From assembly GCA_013003555.1 (NCBI GenBank), contig JABDIV010000022.1, positions 1-64,000 on the forward strand: a stretch of 64,000 nucleotides of DNA, in the 5' to 3' direction. Below, piece after piece: positions 9,285 to 18,336 of the stretch. Each line of letters opens with the position of its first letter. Positions within the stretch are counted from its first letter, which is position 1. The notes beneath the pieces were generated by a model. The model was not told the DNA's origin. It did no database searches and saw nothing but the letters and a program-made list of their open reading frames with translations. Source of the stretch: Flavobacteriaceae bacterium. GTDB lineage: Bacteria > Bacteroidota > Bacteroidia > Flavobacteriales > Flavobacteriaceae. Both the position numbers and the translations under genes were made by a program.

Positions 9285-10358
9285 TTAATACATGGCTTCG
9301 CGAGGTCCACCGGCTGCAAAAACAGCACGCATTCTGAATTTCTGACCCTCTGAAAACATATTCATACAGGCATCATCAGTGTAATCCATATAATTCATGA
9401 ACTGATCGTTTGACCGGCAGTGATATGCTGTAGACGGACAGCCATAATTTGGCCTGTCTGAAGATGGTGTGTCACTGACGAAGTCGTCACGTTTGCAACG
9501 ACCATCTCCCCAGATATGACGCAGGTTTAAATAGTGACCTACTTCATGAGTTGCAGTTCGTCCCTCATCAAAAGGAGCAGCTACATATCCTGTGTTTCCA
9601 AAATATTGTGGCGATACAACTATACCATCAGTATTAGACGGTCCGCCTGGGAATTGAGCGTATCCTAAAATGCCACCACCGATATTACATACCCAGATAT
9701 TCATATGTGTTTCCGGTGTAATTGGAGGATAAGCCGTTTTAACGGCATCATTGGTCCCCCATGATGATCTGGAATCGGAATATCGGAAGGTACCCGCAAG
9801 GGTAAAATCAATTTCTGTATCGGCTGCGACACCTGCAAATTCTGAAGGCGTTTGGTTCGCATCACTATTTGTTCTTCTGAAATCTCTGTTAAGTACAGTT
9901 ATTTGTGAATTGACCTGAGTGCTGCTTATATTTTGCTGAGGGTTGCTGTAAACGACATGAACATAAACCGGAATCGAAACCACGCCTGTTATAGGATCGG
10001 TTCCGCCACCGCCATTTCCGCCACCACCTGGGCCGCCACCGTTTCCATTTCCGTTACCGTTACCGGGCTTGTTGTTATTTCGTAGAAGAGTTGCTCTTGT
10101 TGCATACTCTATTTCAAACATTTTCTTTTCCAATCCGGGGTTTTCTTTTAACAATCGGTTTAAATTGACCATGGAGTAACAAGATTTTGAATCGGGATTA
10201 CTAGCCATACGTCCGGCTTCATCAGAATCGGCTTCTGTGTAGACATAGAAATCACTCATGTCAATCTTTGATTGATCGTCGTTGCTGGAAAGAGAATCAT
10301 CCTGGCAGGACGTGAAGATAAGGGCAAGACCGAAAAGGCCTAAAAATACTTTTTTCAT
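9285..10358 (-). CDS. M43 (pappalysin/cytophagalysin-like) zinc metalloprotease lipoprotein
   Basis: The protein has 357 residues. It begins with a lipoprotein signal (Cys18 in IFTSCQDD), followed by a pro-region and a glycine/asparagine-rich linker (about residues 95-120). The catalytic domain has HEVGHYLNLRH at 271-281, which is the metzincin motif HExxHxxxxxH, and a Met-turn region at MNYMDYTDD (321-329). The Cys residues around 288-331 probably form disulfides. It should act at the cell envelope on unknown protein substrates. There is no T9SS tail. It sits between sufS and sufE on the same strand but has its own terminator. Its link to Fe-S assembly is unclear and may be only positional. 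Confidence 0.92.
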   Translation of the reverse strand: MKKVFLGLFGLALIFTSCQDDSLSSNDDQSKIDMSDFYVYTEADSDEAGRMASNPDSKSCYSMVNLNRLLKENPGLEKKMFEIEYATRATLLRNNNKPGNGNGNGNGGGPGGGGNGGGGTDPITGVVSIPVYVHVVYSNPQQNISSTQVNSQITVLNRDFRRTNSDANQTPSEFAGVAADTEIDFTLAGTFRYSDSRSSWGTNDAVKTAYPPITPETHMNIWVCNIGGGILGYAQFPGGPSNTDGIVVSPQYFGNTGYVAAPFDEGRTATHEVGHYLNLRHIWGDGRCKRDDFVSDTPSSDRPNYGCPSTAYHCRSNDQFMNYMDYTDDACMNMFSEGQKFRMRAVFAAGGPREAMY

Positions 10359-10502
10359 AAAAAATTGAGGTTTTTAAAATTAATGATGTCGAATATAAAA
10401 TTTATATGCAAAACATTACGAAATCCTCAATAATTTTATTAAAAAATCGATAAAATGCAGATTTAATGAAGAAAATTCTTAAAAATTCTGCAGTTAACAG
10501 AA

Positions 10503-11744
10503 TTATGAAAGCATTGACTTTGCTTTCTTTAATCCTTCGATAAATCGATCGATTTCTTCAAAGGTGTTGTAAAAAGCAAAAGAGACACGTATGGTTCCGG
10601 GAATATTATAAAAATCCATTATGGGTTGTGCGCAATGGTGTCCCGTTCGAACTGCAATTCCAAGCTTATCTAGAATAGTACCGATGTCATAAGGATGAAT
10701 TCCCTCGATATTAAAAGAGATCACGGCGGCCTTTGCTGCAGCACGGCCATAAATCCTTATCCCGTCAATAGCATCTAGGGCATTGGTCGCATATTCGAGC
10801 AATTGATTTTCATATGCTGAAATCTTATCGAACCCAATGGAATTCATATAATCAACAGCCGCACCAAATGCAATGGCGCCGCATACGTTAGGTGTCCCGG
10901 CCTCAAATTTATGAGGCAGTTCGGCATAAGTTGTTTTTTCAAAAGTTACCTCCGAAATCATTTCACCACCACCCTGATATGGTGGCAACTGATCAAGCCA
11001 TTTTTCCTTTCCGTAGAGGACACCAATTCCGGTCGGGCCACACATTTTATGCCCTGAGATGACATAAAAATCAACATCAAGATCCTGCATGTCTGGGATG
11101 ATATGCGGGCATGACTGTGCACCATCAACCAACACGGCTGCACCATGTGTATGTGCCAAATCAATAATTCTTTTAATCGGATTTATAGTGCCAAGTGCAT
11201 TGGAAATGTGATCAATCAAGACCAATTTGGTATTGGTGTTCAGTAAGGCCTCAAAGTCATCAAGCATTAAATTACCTTCAACATCCATCGGCAGAACCCT
11301 GAGAGTTGAACCGGTTTTTTCGCAAAGCATTTGCCAGGGAACAATGTTGCTGTGATGCTCCATTGCAGAAACAATAATCTCATCCTTGGCTCCAAGAATT
11401 TCGCTAAAACCGTTCGCAATGATATTTATGCCATGTGTTGTGCCAGATGTGAAAATGATCTCATGAAGTTTTTCCGCGTTGATGTGTTTTTGAATTATCT
11501 TACGGGATTCCTCATATCGATTGGTCGCTTCCTGGCTCAGACTATGAACCCCACGATGGATGTTGGCATTGTAAGTGGAGTAGTAGTCGACGATGGTATC
11601 GATAACTTGTTGTGGCGTTTGAGAGGTTGCAGCGTTATCCAAATAAACCAAAGGATGACCATTAACCCGCCTGTTTAATATGGGGAAATCGGCCCTGATT
11701 TTTTTAATATCCAAGACAGAATGATCCATATGGTCTGTCATCAT
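10503..11744 (-). CDS. sufS: Cysteine desulfurase SufS
   Basis: This 413-residue PLP enzyme removes sulfur from L-cysteine for Fe-S cluster assembly. The PLP lysine is K233 in ISGHKMCGPTGIG. The persulfide Cys is C371 in RTGHHCAQP, a short class-II (SufS-type) loop rather than the long IscS loop. EHHSNIVPW (129-137) and VDGAQS (207-212) are also typical. The ATG abuts the sufD stop. A second ATG directly follows the first, so the start may shift by one codon. It is the last gene of sufA-B-lipoprotein-C-D-S. Confidence 0.97.
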   Translation of the reverse strand: MMTDHMDHSVLDIKKIRADFPILNRRVNGHPLVYLDNAATSQTPQQVIDTIVDYYSTYNANIHRGVHSLSQEATNRYEESRKIIQKHINAEKLHEIIFTSGTTHGINIIANGFSEILGAKDEIIVSAMEHHSNIVPWQMLCEKTGSTLRVLPMDVEGNLMLDDFEALLNTNTKLVLIDHISNALGTINPIKRIIDLAHTHGAAVLVDGAQSCPHIIPDMQDLDVDFYVISGHKMCGPTGIGVLYGKEKWLDQLPPYQGGGEMISEVTFEKTTYAELPHKFEAGTPNVCGAIAFGAAVDYMNSIGFDKISAYENQLLEYATNALDAIDGIRIYGRAAAKAAVISFNIEGIHPYDIGTILDKLGIAVRTGHHCAQPIMDFYNIPGTIRVSFAFYNTFEEIDRFIEGLKKAKSMLS

Positions 11745-13058
11745 TTATAAATTAAATCCGATGTTAACCCCTAGTTTATTGGCGATTAGTTGATTGATGC
11801 GTTTCTTAAGAGCATTGATTTTCACGCTTTCGAGAACATTATTTGCGAAGCCATACATGAGCAATGCCCGGGCTTCTTTTTCTGGAATTCCCCTTGATCG
11901 CATGTAAAATAAGGCGCGTTCATCAAGCTGACCTATTGTACATCCATGCGAGCATTTAACGTCATCGGCAAAAATCTCGAGTTGAGGTTTTGTATTAATT
12001 GTTGCTTTATCGTCTATAAGCAAATTGTTGTTGGCCTGGTAAGCATTTGTTTTTTGGGCTTCTTTTTCAACCACAACTTTTCCATTAAACACACCTGTTG
12101 AATTATCGCCATAAATGCCCTTATAGTCCTGATGACTTTCGCAGTTTGGCTCGATATGATGTACCAGCGTATTATGATCTACATGTTGTTTATCTCCAAT
12201 TATGGTTACTCCTTTAAGGGTAGAATCGATACGCTCACCATGCTGGTAGAAGTTTAAATTGTTACGTGTTAGCTTTCCGCCAAAAGAAAATGTGTGCACA
12301 GAAACATGGCTCTCCTGACGTTGATTAACATATGTATTGTCGATTAGTGATGCCTGATGATGATCGTTCTGAACTTTATAGTAGTCGATTATTGCGCGTT
12401 TTTTAGCGAAAATCTCAGTTACAGAATTGGTAAGGACCGCATTGTTTGTAAGGCTCTGATGTCGCTCTATAATCTGAACAAATGAATTCTCCTCAACTAC
12501 GATCAAATTTCTGGGTTGAAGCATGATCGCTGACTCATTTCCGGTAGAAAAATGGATGATCTGAATGGGTTTTTCAACCATTTTATTCTTTGGAATATGA
12601 ATATACGCCCCTTCTCTTGAAAATGCTGTATTTAAAGATGTAAGGCTGTCGGTGGTTGCTGCCTTGTTGAAATAATTTTCAATGACCAGTCGGTATTTTG
12701 GCTTAGTCAATGCCGCAGACATCAGGCAGACATCCATGCCATCATGGGTGGTGTCGGAAAGATGTGAGGAATATTTTCCGTCGATAAAAACGATTTTATA
12801 CGAATCGATATCATGAATGAAATAACGCTTAACCTCTCTGTATTCAAGAGCGTTATCCTGCTTAGGGAAGACGCTGTAGTTCTCTTTAAGGACCTTATTT
12901 AGTGATGTATATTTCCAGGCTTCTTCCTTTTTACTGGGGAATCCTTTTTCTTCAAAATCTTTAATCGCATTATTTCGAATATTATGGACATAGGTGTCAA
13001 CCTCGACCTGATTTTCGAATGCTAAAAATGATGATACCAATTTTTCTTTTAAGTCCAT
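11745..13058 (-). CDS. sufD: Fe-S cluster assembly protein SufD
   Basis: The 437-residue SufD pairs with SufB and SufC2 in the scaffold complex. The signs are the N-terminal FPSKKEEAWKYTSL, the central right-handed beta-helix region and the conserved C-terminal block KCSHGCTIGQLDERALFYM followed by RGIPEKEARALLMYGFA. The His in CSHGC corresponds to the residue known to matter at the SufB-SufD interface. Six bases separate it from the sufC stop. Confidence 0.97.
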   Translation of the reverse strand: MDLKEKLVSSFLAFENQVEVDTYVHNIRNNAIKDFEEKGFPSKKEEAWKYTSLNKVLKENYSVFPKQDNALEYREVKRYFIHDIDSYKIVFIDGKYSSHLSDTTHDGMDVCLMSAALTKPKYRLVIENYFNKAATTDSLTSLNTAFSREGAYIHIPKNKMVEKPIQIIHFSTGNESAIMLQPRNLIVVEENSFVQIIERHQSLTNNAVLTNSVTEIFAKKRAIIDYYKVQNDHHQASLIDNTYVNQRQESHVSVHTFSFGGKLTRNNLNFYQHGERIDSTLKGVTIIGDKQHVDHNTLVHHIEPNCESHQDYKGIYGDNSTGVFNGKVVVEKEAQKTNAYQANNNLLIDDKATINTKPQLEIFADDVKCSHGCTIGQLDERALFYMRSRGIPEKEARALLMYGFANNVLESVKINALKKRINQLIANKLGVNIGFNL

Positions 13059-13064
13059 TTTCTA

Positions 13065-13817
13065 TTAAGCGTTAACCTCTTCCTTTATCCAGTCATAGCC
13101 CTTTTCTTCCAATTCATGCGCTAGTTCTTTAGTTCCTGATTTTACGATTTTACCGTTTATAAGAACATGTACAAAATCGGGAACTATATAATCTAGTAAG
13201 CGTTGATAATGGGTGATAACGACCACGGCATTTTCTTCATTTTTCAACTTATTAACTCCACTAGCAACAATTCTCATGGCATCGATATCAAGTCCTGAAT
13301 CGGTCTCATCTAAGATGGCCAATTTCGGCTCGAGCATCGCCAATTGAAATATCTCATTTCTTTTTTTCTCTCCGCCGGAGAATCCCTCATTCAATGATCG
13401 TGACAAAAATTTTCTATCGATTTCAAGTAACTCAGACTTGTCGCGAAGTAATCTCAGCATTTCATTAGCCGGCATTTCTTTTTTACCCTGAGCTTTACGG
13501 GTTTCATTAATGGCTGTTTTAACAAAATTTGTAACCGTAACACCCGGTATTTCAACAGGATATTGAAACGACATAAAAATGCCTTTATGAGCGCGTTCTT
13601 CAACCGACAATTCATCAATATCCTCACCATTATAGAGTATTTCACCCTCGGTGACCTCATATTCTTCTTTGCCTGAAATGACAGATGCAAGAGTACTTTT
13701 TCCTGATCCATTCGGCCCCATAATGGCATGGACCTCTCCGGCTTTAACCTCCAGGTTAATGCCTCTCAATATGGATTTATCCTCAACGCCTGCATGTAAA
13801 TTCTTTATTTGCAACAT
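13065..13817 (-). CDS. sufC: Fe-S assembly ATPase SufC
   Basis: This 250-residue ABC-type ATPase drives the SufBCD scaffold. Walker A is GPNGSGKST (34-42), the SufC-specific signature is FSGGEKKR (146-153) and Walker B is LAILDETDSGLD (167-178). I place the start at 13817 (MLQIKNLHAG), four bases after the lipoprotein stop. The longer frame to 13874 would add 19 residues with no counterpart in the family and would overlap the preceding gene. Confidence 0.96.
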   Translation of the reverse strand: MLQIKNLHAGVEDKSILRGINLEVKAGEVHAIMGPNGSGKSTLASVISGKEEYEVTEGEILYNGEDIDELSVEERAHKGIFMSFQYPVEIPGVTVTNFVKTAINETRKAQGKKEMPANEMLRLLRDKSELLEIDRKFLSRSLNEGFSGGEKKRNEIFQLAMLEPKLAILDETDSGLDIDAMRIVASGVNKLKNEENAVVVITHYQRLLDYIVPDFVHVLINGKIVKSGTKELAHELEEKGYDWIKEEVNA

Positions 13818-13821
13818 AGTT

Positions 13822-14265
13822 TTATTGTCCAATTTTAATAATATCAGTTGTTTTTGGGTTAGGTGGACTAACACCTAATATTTCTTTTATTTCCACACGA
13901 AACGGCCAGCCTTCTTCACCTTCGGGTTTCGGACTGATTTTACCCCGGATTTCAACCGGGACCATATCAGTGGGTTCTTTTTTAAATTCTTTAACCATCT
14001 CATCTAATTCATGCATTTTTTCATCGATAACAACCGCGTATATCTCACGGTGAGTTTGCAGGACGGCTGCATCTGCCATGTAAAGAAAATCACCTTTTAG
14101 AAGCGTTAAACCGTCGGCCTGTTTTTGAGTACGGTCTTTACCGTCTACAATAACCGTTTTGGTTTCTTCCCCGGGTGAACTATTTTCTTTTGAAACCTCT
14201 CCTTTACAGGATAAGAGAACTACACCAAGTACAAGTATAACAAGTTGATGGTAATATGTTTTCAT
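13822..14265 (-). CDS. Lipoprotein inside the suf operon, function unknown
   Basis: The protein has 147 residues when started at the ATG at 14265, two bases past the sufB stop. A longer frame to 14286 would overlap sufB. The signal ends in a lipobox (VLLSCKGE), so a periplasmic or outer-membrane lipoprotein is expected. The mature part has a His in QTHREIYAVV and a compact C-terminal block VPVEIRGKISPKPEGEEGWP resembling small beta-barrel folds. It is packed tightly between sufB and sufC and must be co-transcribed with them, which is odd for an exported protein in a cytoplasmic pathway. I do not recognise the family. Confidence 0.75.
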   Translation of the reverse strand: MKTYYHQLVILVLGVVLLSCKGEVSKENSSPGEETKTVIVDGKDRTQKQADGLTLLKGDFLYMADAAVLQTHREIYAVVIDEKMHELDEMVKEFKKEPTDMVPVEIRGKISPKPEGEEGWPFRVEIKEILGVSPPNPKTTDIIKIGQ

Positions 14266-14266
14266 T

Positions 14267-15715
14267 TTATCCGACTGAACCTTCAAGACTTATTTCTAAC
14301 AATTTTTGAGCCTCTACGGCAAATTCCATTGGAAGTTTATTCAAAACCTCCTTGCTAAATCCATTAACGATCAAGGCTATGGCTTTTTCGGTATCGATCC
14401 CGCGCTGATTACAATAAAAAATTTGATCTTCGCCAATCTTACTCGTTGTTGCTTCATGCTCTATTTGAGCGGTTTTATTCTTGGCCTCGATGTAGGGAAA
14501 GGTGTGAGCGCCACATTGATTTCCCATCAAAAGGCTGTCGCACTGCGAAAAATTTCGTGCATTATCTGCTCTTGAATTGATCTGAACCAATCCGCGGTAG
14601 CTGTTCTGTGAACGGCCGGCAGAAATTCCTTTTGATATTATTGTTGATTTGGTGTTTTTACCCAGATGGATCATTTTGGTACCGGTATCAGCCTGCTGAT
14701 AATTATTTGTTACTGCAATCGAATAAAATTCTCCTACAGAATCATCACCCTTAAGGATGCAGGATGGATATTTCCACGTTACCGCACTTCCCGTTTCTAC
14801 CTGGGTCCATGAAATCTTGGAGCGATTATGACAAATCCCCCGTTTAGTAACAAAATTAAATACACCGCCTTCTCCTTTAGCATTCCCTGGATACCAGTTT
14901 TGTACGGTTGAATACTTGATCTCGGCGTCATCCAAAGCGATAAGTTCAACAACGGCGGCATGCAGCTGATTTTCATCCCTGCTCGGCGCAGTACAACCCT
15001 CGAGGTAACTCACATAGCTGCCTTCGTCGGCAATGACAAGTGTTCGTTCAAACTGCCCGGTTCCGGCCTGGTTGATCCTGAAATATGTCGACAATTCCAT
15101 CGGACAATGAACACCTTTCGGGATGTAGCAGAAACTACCGTCACTAAAAACGGCACTGTTTAATGCGGCATAAAAGTTATCTGTTCTTGGTACAACGGTG
15201 CCGATATATTTTTTAACCAGATCAGAGTGCTCTTTGATGGCCTCGCTAATTGAGCAAAAGATAATGCCTTTTTCAGCAAGCGTCTTTTTGAAAGTTGTAG
15301 CCACCGAAACCGAGTCGACTACCACGTCCATAGCCACCCCGGCTAATTTTTTCTGTTCATCTAAAGAGATGCCCAATTTTTTAAAAGTGGCGAGTAATTC
15401 AGGGTCGACCTCATCGAGGCTGTCATATTTTGGTTTTTTATTCGGAGCTGAGTAATAAGAAATCGCCTGAAAATCAGGTTTGTCATATGTAACATTAGCC
15501 CATTCGGGTTCTTCCATTTTCAACCAAGTACGAAATGCTTCGAGTCGCCATTCGGTCATCCATTCCGGTTCATTTTTTTTCTTTGAAATAGCCTTAACAA
15601 TATCTTCATTAAGACCAACGGGAAATGTATCCGACTCAATATCGGTATAGAAACCATATTCATATTCTTTGGTTTTTAACTCTTCCCTTAAATCATCCTC
15701 GGTATACTTATTCAT
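14267..15715 (-). CDS. sufB: Fe-S cluster assembly protein SufB
   Basis: This 482-residue scaffold subunit accepts sulfur from SufE and builds the cluster with SufC and SufD. The conserved blocks are [73 protein letters not shown], and [21 protein letters not shown] with the functional Cys. The start at 15715 ([13 protein letters not shown]) lies seven bases after the sufA stop. The longer frame to 15796 runs into sufA and is rejected. Confidence 0.97.
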   Translation of the reverse strand: MNKYTEDDLREELKTKEYEYGFYTDIESDTFPVGLNEDIVKAISKKKNEPEWMTEWRLEAFRTWLKMEEPEWANVTYDKPDFQAISYYSAPNKKPKYDSLDEVDPELLATFKKLGISLDEQKKLAGVAMDVVVDSVSVATTFKKTLAEKGIIFCSISEAIKEHSDLVKKYIGTVVPRTDNFYAALNSAVFSDGSFCYIPKGVHCPMELSTYFRINQAGTGQFERTLVIADEGSYVSYLEGCTAPSRDENQLHAAVVELIALDDAEIKYSTVQNWYPGNAKGEGGVFNFVTKRGICHNRSKISWTQVETGSAVTWKYPSCILKGDDSVGEFYSIAVTNNYQQADTGTKMIHLGKNTKSTIISKGISAGRSQNSYRGLVQINSRADNARNFSQCDSLLMGNQCGAHTFPYIEAKNKTAQIEHEATTSKIGEDQIFYCNQRGIDTEKAIALIVNGFSKEVLNKLPMEFAVEAQKLLEISLEGSVG

Positions 15716-15722
15716 AGCCTTT

Positions 15723-16052
15723 TTATAAAGAAAAACTTTCACCACATCCACAGGTGCGGTTTGCATTGGGGTTATTGAACACAAATCCGGAACCATTCAA
15801 ACCACCTGAATACTCAAGAGTGGTGCCGACCAAATAGAGAAAACTTTTTTTATCGACCGCGATACGAACATCATTGTCCTCAAAAACTTTATCGGTTTCA
15901 TCGAGTTTATTGTCAAACTTAAGATCATAAGACAGGCCCGAGCATCCGCCACTTTTAACACCAACCCTGACGTAATCCTGCTTCGGGTTAAAGCCATCGG
16001 CCTGCATAAGTTCAATAACCTTGCTTTTCGCTGTTTCAGAAACTTTGATCAT
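15723..16052 (-). CDS. sufA: SufA/IscA-type (HesB family) Fe-S carrier
   Basis: This 109-residue A-type carrier protein has the three conserved Cys ligands: C37 in SGGCSG and C101/C103 in TCGCGESF. It receives clusters from SufBCD and passes them to targets. It is the first gene of the main suf operon, directly behind a clear Bacteroidota promoter. A purine-rich AAGGAG sits only one base from the ATG, too close for a standard Shine-Dalgarno interaction. Confidence 0.95.
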   Translation of the reverse strand: MIKVSETAKSKVIELMQADGFNPKQDYVRVGVKSGGCSGLSYDLKFDNKLDETDKVFEDNDVRIAVDKKSFLYLVGTTLEYSGGLNGSGFVFNNPNANRTCGCGESFSL

Positions 16053-16084
16053 ACTCCTTATGTAGAATTTGTCTAAATAGAGAG

Positions 16085-16114
16085 CAAATATACGATATAA
16101 GTGGAGGAATTCAA
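16085..16114 (-). promoter_or_regulatory. Promoter of the suf operon
   Basis: On the minus strand TTG (16114-16112) and TATATTTG (16092-16085) are separated by 19 bases, matching the Bacteroidota -33/-7 pattern. The expected start lies near 16080, about 27 bases before sufA. I see no obvious operator. Confidence 0.65.
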
Positions 16115-16240
16115 TAATGCTAACATTATATTAGCATATAGAAGAATAGTCTTTTTTTATAAATAAGAGCTTTTTATCATTTTGGTTTTACCCCAGTACT
16201 AATAAAGGGATAATTTTCTAAAATGCATTGCTGCATTTGC

Positions 16241-16492
16241 CTATATATTACCCAAACTAAACCCACGCCGTTTTAAGTATCTAAAATGGGTGGTTCTTAG
16301 CAGGAATAATCTTTTCATCATTTGATGAATGGCTAGTTTCGATTCTGGAGCGCCAACAAAATCACCTTCATTATTTACATGAACTTCGATTGAGCAATGT
16401 TTACACTTAATGATTTCGGGTTCGCCAGGTTTGGATGAAGTACGAAAAAAGTTATGACCAAAATTGGCACAGGGTTCAAAAGTAGGTTTCAT
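16241..16492 (-). CDS. Small Cys/His (zinc-ribbon-like) protein, paralogue A
   Basis: The protein has 83 residues. CANFGHNFF near residue 8 and CKHC near 30 give a C-x3-GH ... C-x2-C pattern likely to bind zinc. A basic helical tail follows (MMKRLFLLRTTHFRYLKRRG). It is a diverged relative of the two proteins at 17697-17921 and 18011-18277, which share the Cys/FGH and CxxC pattern. The overall style recalls small phage-type zinc proteins such as DUF1660, but I cannot confirm this. The function is unknown. Confidence 0.7.
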   Translation of the reverse strand: MKPTFEPCANFGHNFFRTSSKPGEPEIIKCKHCSIEVHVNNEGDFVGAPESKLAIHQMMKRLFLLRTTHFRYLKRRGFSLGNI

Positions 16493-16626
16493 AATAGACT
16501 ATAGTTTAGATTCGGGTTTATGAATATAGAACAAATTCTTTACCAATTCGATTAACTGATTTATTTTTTCGATGAAATGCATTATAATTTTGAAATCGAC
16601 TAAAAAAATAATCGACGAACGGTAAT

Positions 16627-16656
16627 TTTGTCGTGCGTTTAAATAGTTTAATTTTG
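16627..16656 (+). promoter_or_regulatory. thiL: Promoter of thiL, probably leaderless
   Basis: TTTG (16627-16630), 18 bases, then TAATTTTG (16649-16656) matches the Bacteroidota -33/-7 consensus exactly. The ATG at 16661 comes four bases after the -7 element, so the transcript should start at or within a base or two of the start codon. Confidence 0.75.
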
Positions 16657-16660
16657 CAGC

Positions 16661-17713
16661 ATGTTGGAAAACAAAGATCAAACCCGTACTCCGGTGAGCG
16701 CACTCGGGGAGTTTAAACTCATCGATCAATTAACCGATAATTTTATTAATAAACAACCGTCGACTATTAAAGGAATCGGTGATGATGCAGCTGTTTTAGG
16801 ACTTGAAAAACAAAAGATGGTTTTATCAACTGACCTGCTCATTGAGGGTATTCACTTCGACCTAAGCTATATGCCTTTAAAACATTTGGGTTACAAGGCT
16901 GTCATGGTTAATTTATCAGATATCTATGCCATGAATGCCATGGCAACCCAGGTAACCGTATCCATAGCTGTTTCAAATCGCTTCAGCCTTGAAGCATTAG
17001 AGGAGCTTTATTCCGGAATTAAAACTGCGACCGATCTTTATGGTATTGACCTGGTTGGTGGTGATACAAGCAGCTCAATAACCGGCCTTGTTATTTCAGT
17101 CACGGCGGTGGGATTTGCGACTGAAGAAAAAATAGTATATCGTAATGGAGCCAAAGCAAATGATCTTTTGGTAGTTAGTGGTGATCTTGGAGGCGCCTAT
17201 CTCGGTTTTCAGGTTCTTGAACGTGAGAAGCAGGTTTTTGAAGTCAATCCGAACAATCAACCCGATTTGGAAGGTTATACCTACTTGATTGAACGCCAGC
17301 TTAAACCCGAAGCCCGAAAAGATGTTATTAAATTACTTGATGATCTTGATGTCAAACCAACATCGATGATTGATATAAGTGATGGCTTATCCTCAGAGAT
17401 CTTGCACCTGTGCAAGCAAAGCCAGGTTGGTTGTGATCTTTATGAGAATAAAATTCCGCTAGATCCTCAGGTCATCTCAATATGTGAGGAGTTTAAACTT
17501 GACAGTACTACGGTTGCATTAAATGGAGGGGAAGACTATGAATTGCTCTTCACTATAAGCCAGGATGATTACCCGAAGATTAAGGCAAATCCTAATTTAA
17601 CGGTCATTGGATATATACGTGAAAAAGAAGCAGGCTGTCATTTAGTGACGCGAGCTGATTCGAAAATTGAACTGCAGGCCCGGGGCTGGAATGCTCTTAA
17701 CGATCAAGAATAA
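16661..17713 (+). CDS. thiL: Thiamine-monophosphate kinase ThiL
   Basis: This 350-residue enzyme phosphorylates thiamine monophosphate to thiamine diphosphate with ATP. The N-terminal block has GEFKLIDQLT (16-25) and GIGDDAAVL (38-46), the Mg/ATP-binding acidic motif. It also has VNLSDIYAMNA, VGGDTSSS, DISDGLSSE and NGGEDYELLF. This is the normal AIR-synthase-like fold and length. It is monocistronic. Its 3' end overlaps the converging small zinc-ribbon-like gene by 17 bases. No TPP riboswitch fits the near-zero leader. Confidence 0.96.
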   Translation: MLENKDQTRTPVSALGEFKLIDQLTDNFINKQPSTIKGIGDDAAVLGLEKQKMVLSTDLLIEGIHFDLSYMPLKHLGYKAVMVNLSDIYAMNAMATQVTVSIAVSNRFSLEALEELYSGIKTATDLYGIDLVGGDTSSSITGLVISVTAVGFATEEKIVYRNGAKANDLLVVSGDLGGAYLGFQVLEREKQVFEVNPNNQPDLEGYTYLIERQLKPEARKDVIKLLDDLDVKPTSMIDISDGLSSEILHLCKQSQVGCDLYENKIPLDPQVISICEEFKLDSTTVALNGGEDYELLFTISQDDYPKIKANPNLTVIGYIREKEAGCHLVTRADSKIELQARGWNALNDQE

Positions 17714-17921
17714 GTTCTTTTCGTTTTATACGCCGCTTGTGAATCCGTTCTAAAACAGCGTTGATTTCTTTAAATTTCGGAGTTAGCAAGGTAAGTTCGC
17801 CATTTCCATTTGTCGTAACTTGTTCCTTGCAATGCTTACAAGTATATTCCTTAACATGATAAGTAACTTGCTTGGTCACTTTATAATTGTGACCAAATAT
17901 AGTACAATAGAAATTTTTCAC
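17697..17921 (-). CDS. Small Cys/His (zinc-ribbon-like) protein, paralogue B
   Basis: The protein has 74 residues and begins at a GTG (17921). FYCTIFGHNY near the N-terminus and CKHC at about 33-36 form the likely zinc site. TTNGNGELTLLTPKFKEIN and a basic helix (LERIHKRRIKRKE) follow. It is close in sequence to the next gene (18011-18277), sharing FYCxxFGHxY, VKEYxCxxC, TTNxNGxLTxLTPxFKEIN and RIHxxR. The two are recent tandem duplicates. No function is known to me. The stop overlaps the thiL 3' end. Confidence 0.75.
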   Translation of the reverse strand: MKNFYCTIFGHNYKVTKQVTYHVKEYTCKHCKEQVTTNGNGELTLLTPKFKEINAVLERIHKRRIKRKELILDR

Positions 17922-18010
17922 TACTTATACAATTAAAATTATTCGAGGGATGACGTAGTTAACAAATGTAACCTACAATATAGTAAATCCTTAATATTGA
18001 GTGCTCTATG

Positions 18011-18277
18011 CTAAGAATAAATCGATGAACTGATCGTTTTTTGCTTTAAACGAACCGTTCTTGCCTCGTGTATGCGGCTTAGAATTGAATTGATCTCTTT
18101 GAAGGTAGGTGTTAGCTCAGTAAGGTGACCGTTGCTGTTTGTGGTTAATTCCTTTTTGCAACACTGGCATTGGTACTCTTTTACATATGAGGTCACTTTT
18201 TTAGATACTTCATAACGATGACCAAAAACGTTACAATAAAACCGTTGTACGGATGTTGACTTTGTACTTTTTCTCAT
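18011..18277 (-). CDS. Small Cys/His (zinc-ribbon-like) protein, paralogue C
   Basis: The protein has 88 residues with an ATG at 18277. It has the same plan as paralogue B: RFYCNVFGHRYEVSKKVT, then VKEYQCQCCKKELTTNSNG, then LTPTFKEINSILSRIHEAR. It carries an N-terminal extension rich in Ser/Thr/Lys (MRKSTKSTSVQ) and a Ser-rich tail. CQCC gives an extra Cys next to the CxxC pair. A DNA-, RNA- or protein-binding role is plausible from the basic tail but unproven. Confidence 0.75.
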   Translation of the reverse strand: MRKSTKSTSVQRFYCNVFGHRYEVSKKVTSYVKEYQCQCCKKELTTNSNGHLTELTPTFKEINSILSRIHEARTVRLKQKTISSSIYS

Positions 18278-18336
18278 GTCAGGTAGATTTTAGGTGGGCT
18301 AAACTTAAGAAAAAAATCAATAAAAACGTTAAAACG

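Noticed and set aside
10010-10070. Possible short tandem repeat in the Gly/Asn-rich linker of the M43 protease
   Set aside because: It encodes a simple flexible linker (NGNGNG, GGGG); nothing suggests a regulatory or mobile repeat.
16118-16140. Small inverted repeat GCTAA...TTAGC near the suf promoter, considered as an operator
   Set aside because: Only five base pairs in AT-rich DNA, upstream of the -33 element and without resemblance to a known regulator site.
16600-16661. TPP riboswitch before thiL
   Set aside because: The promoter leaves almost no leader, and thiL makes rather than imports TPP; no thi-box-like sequence is seen.
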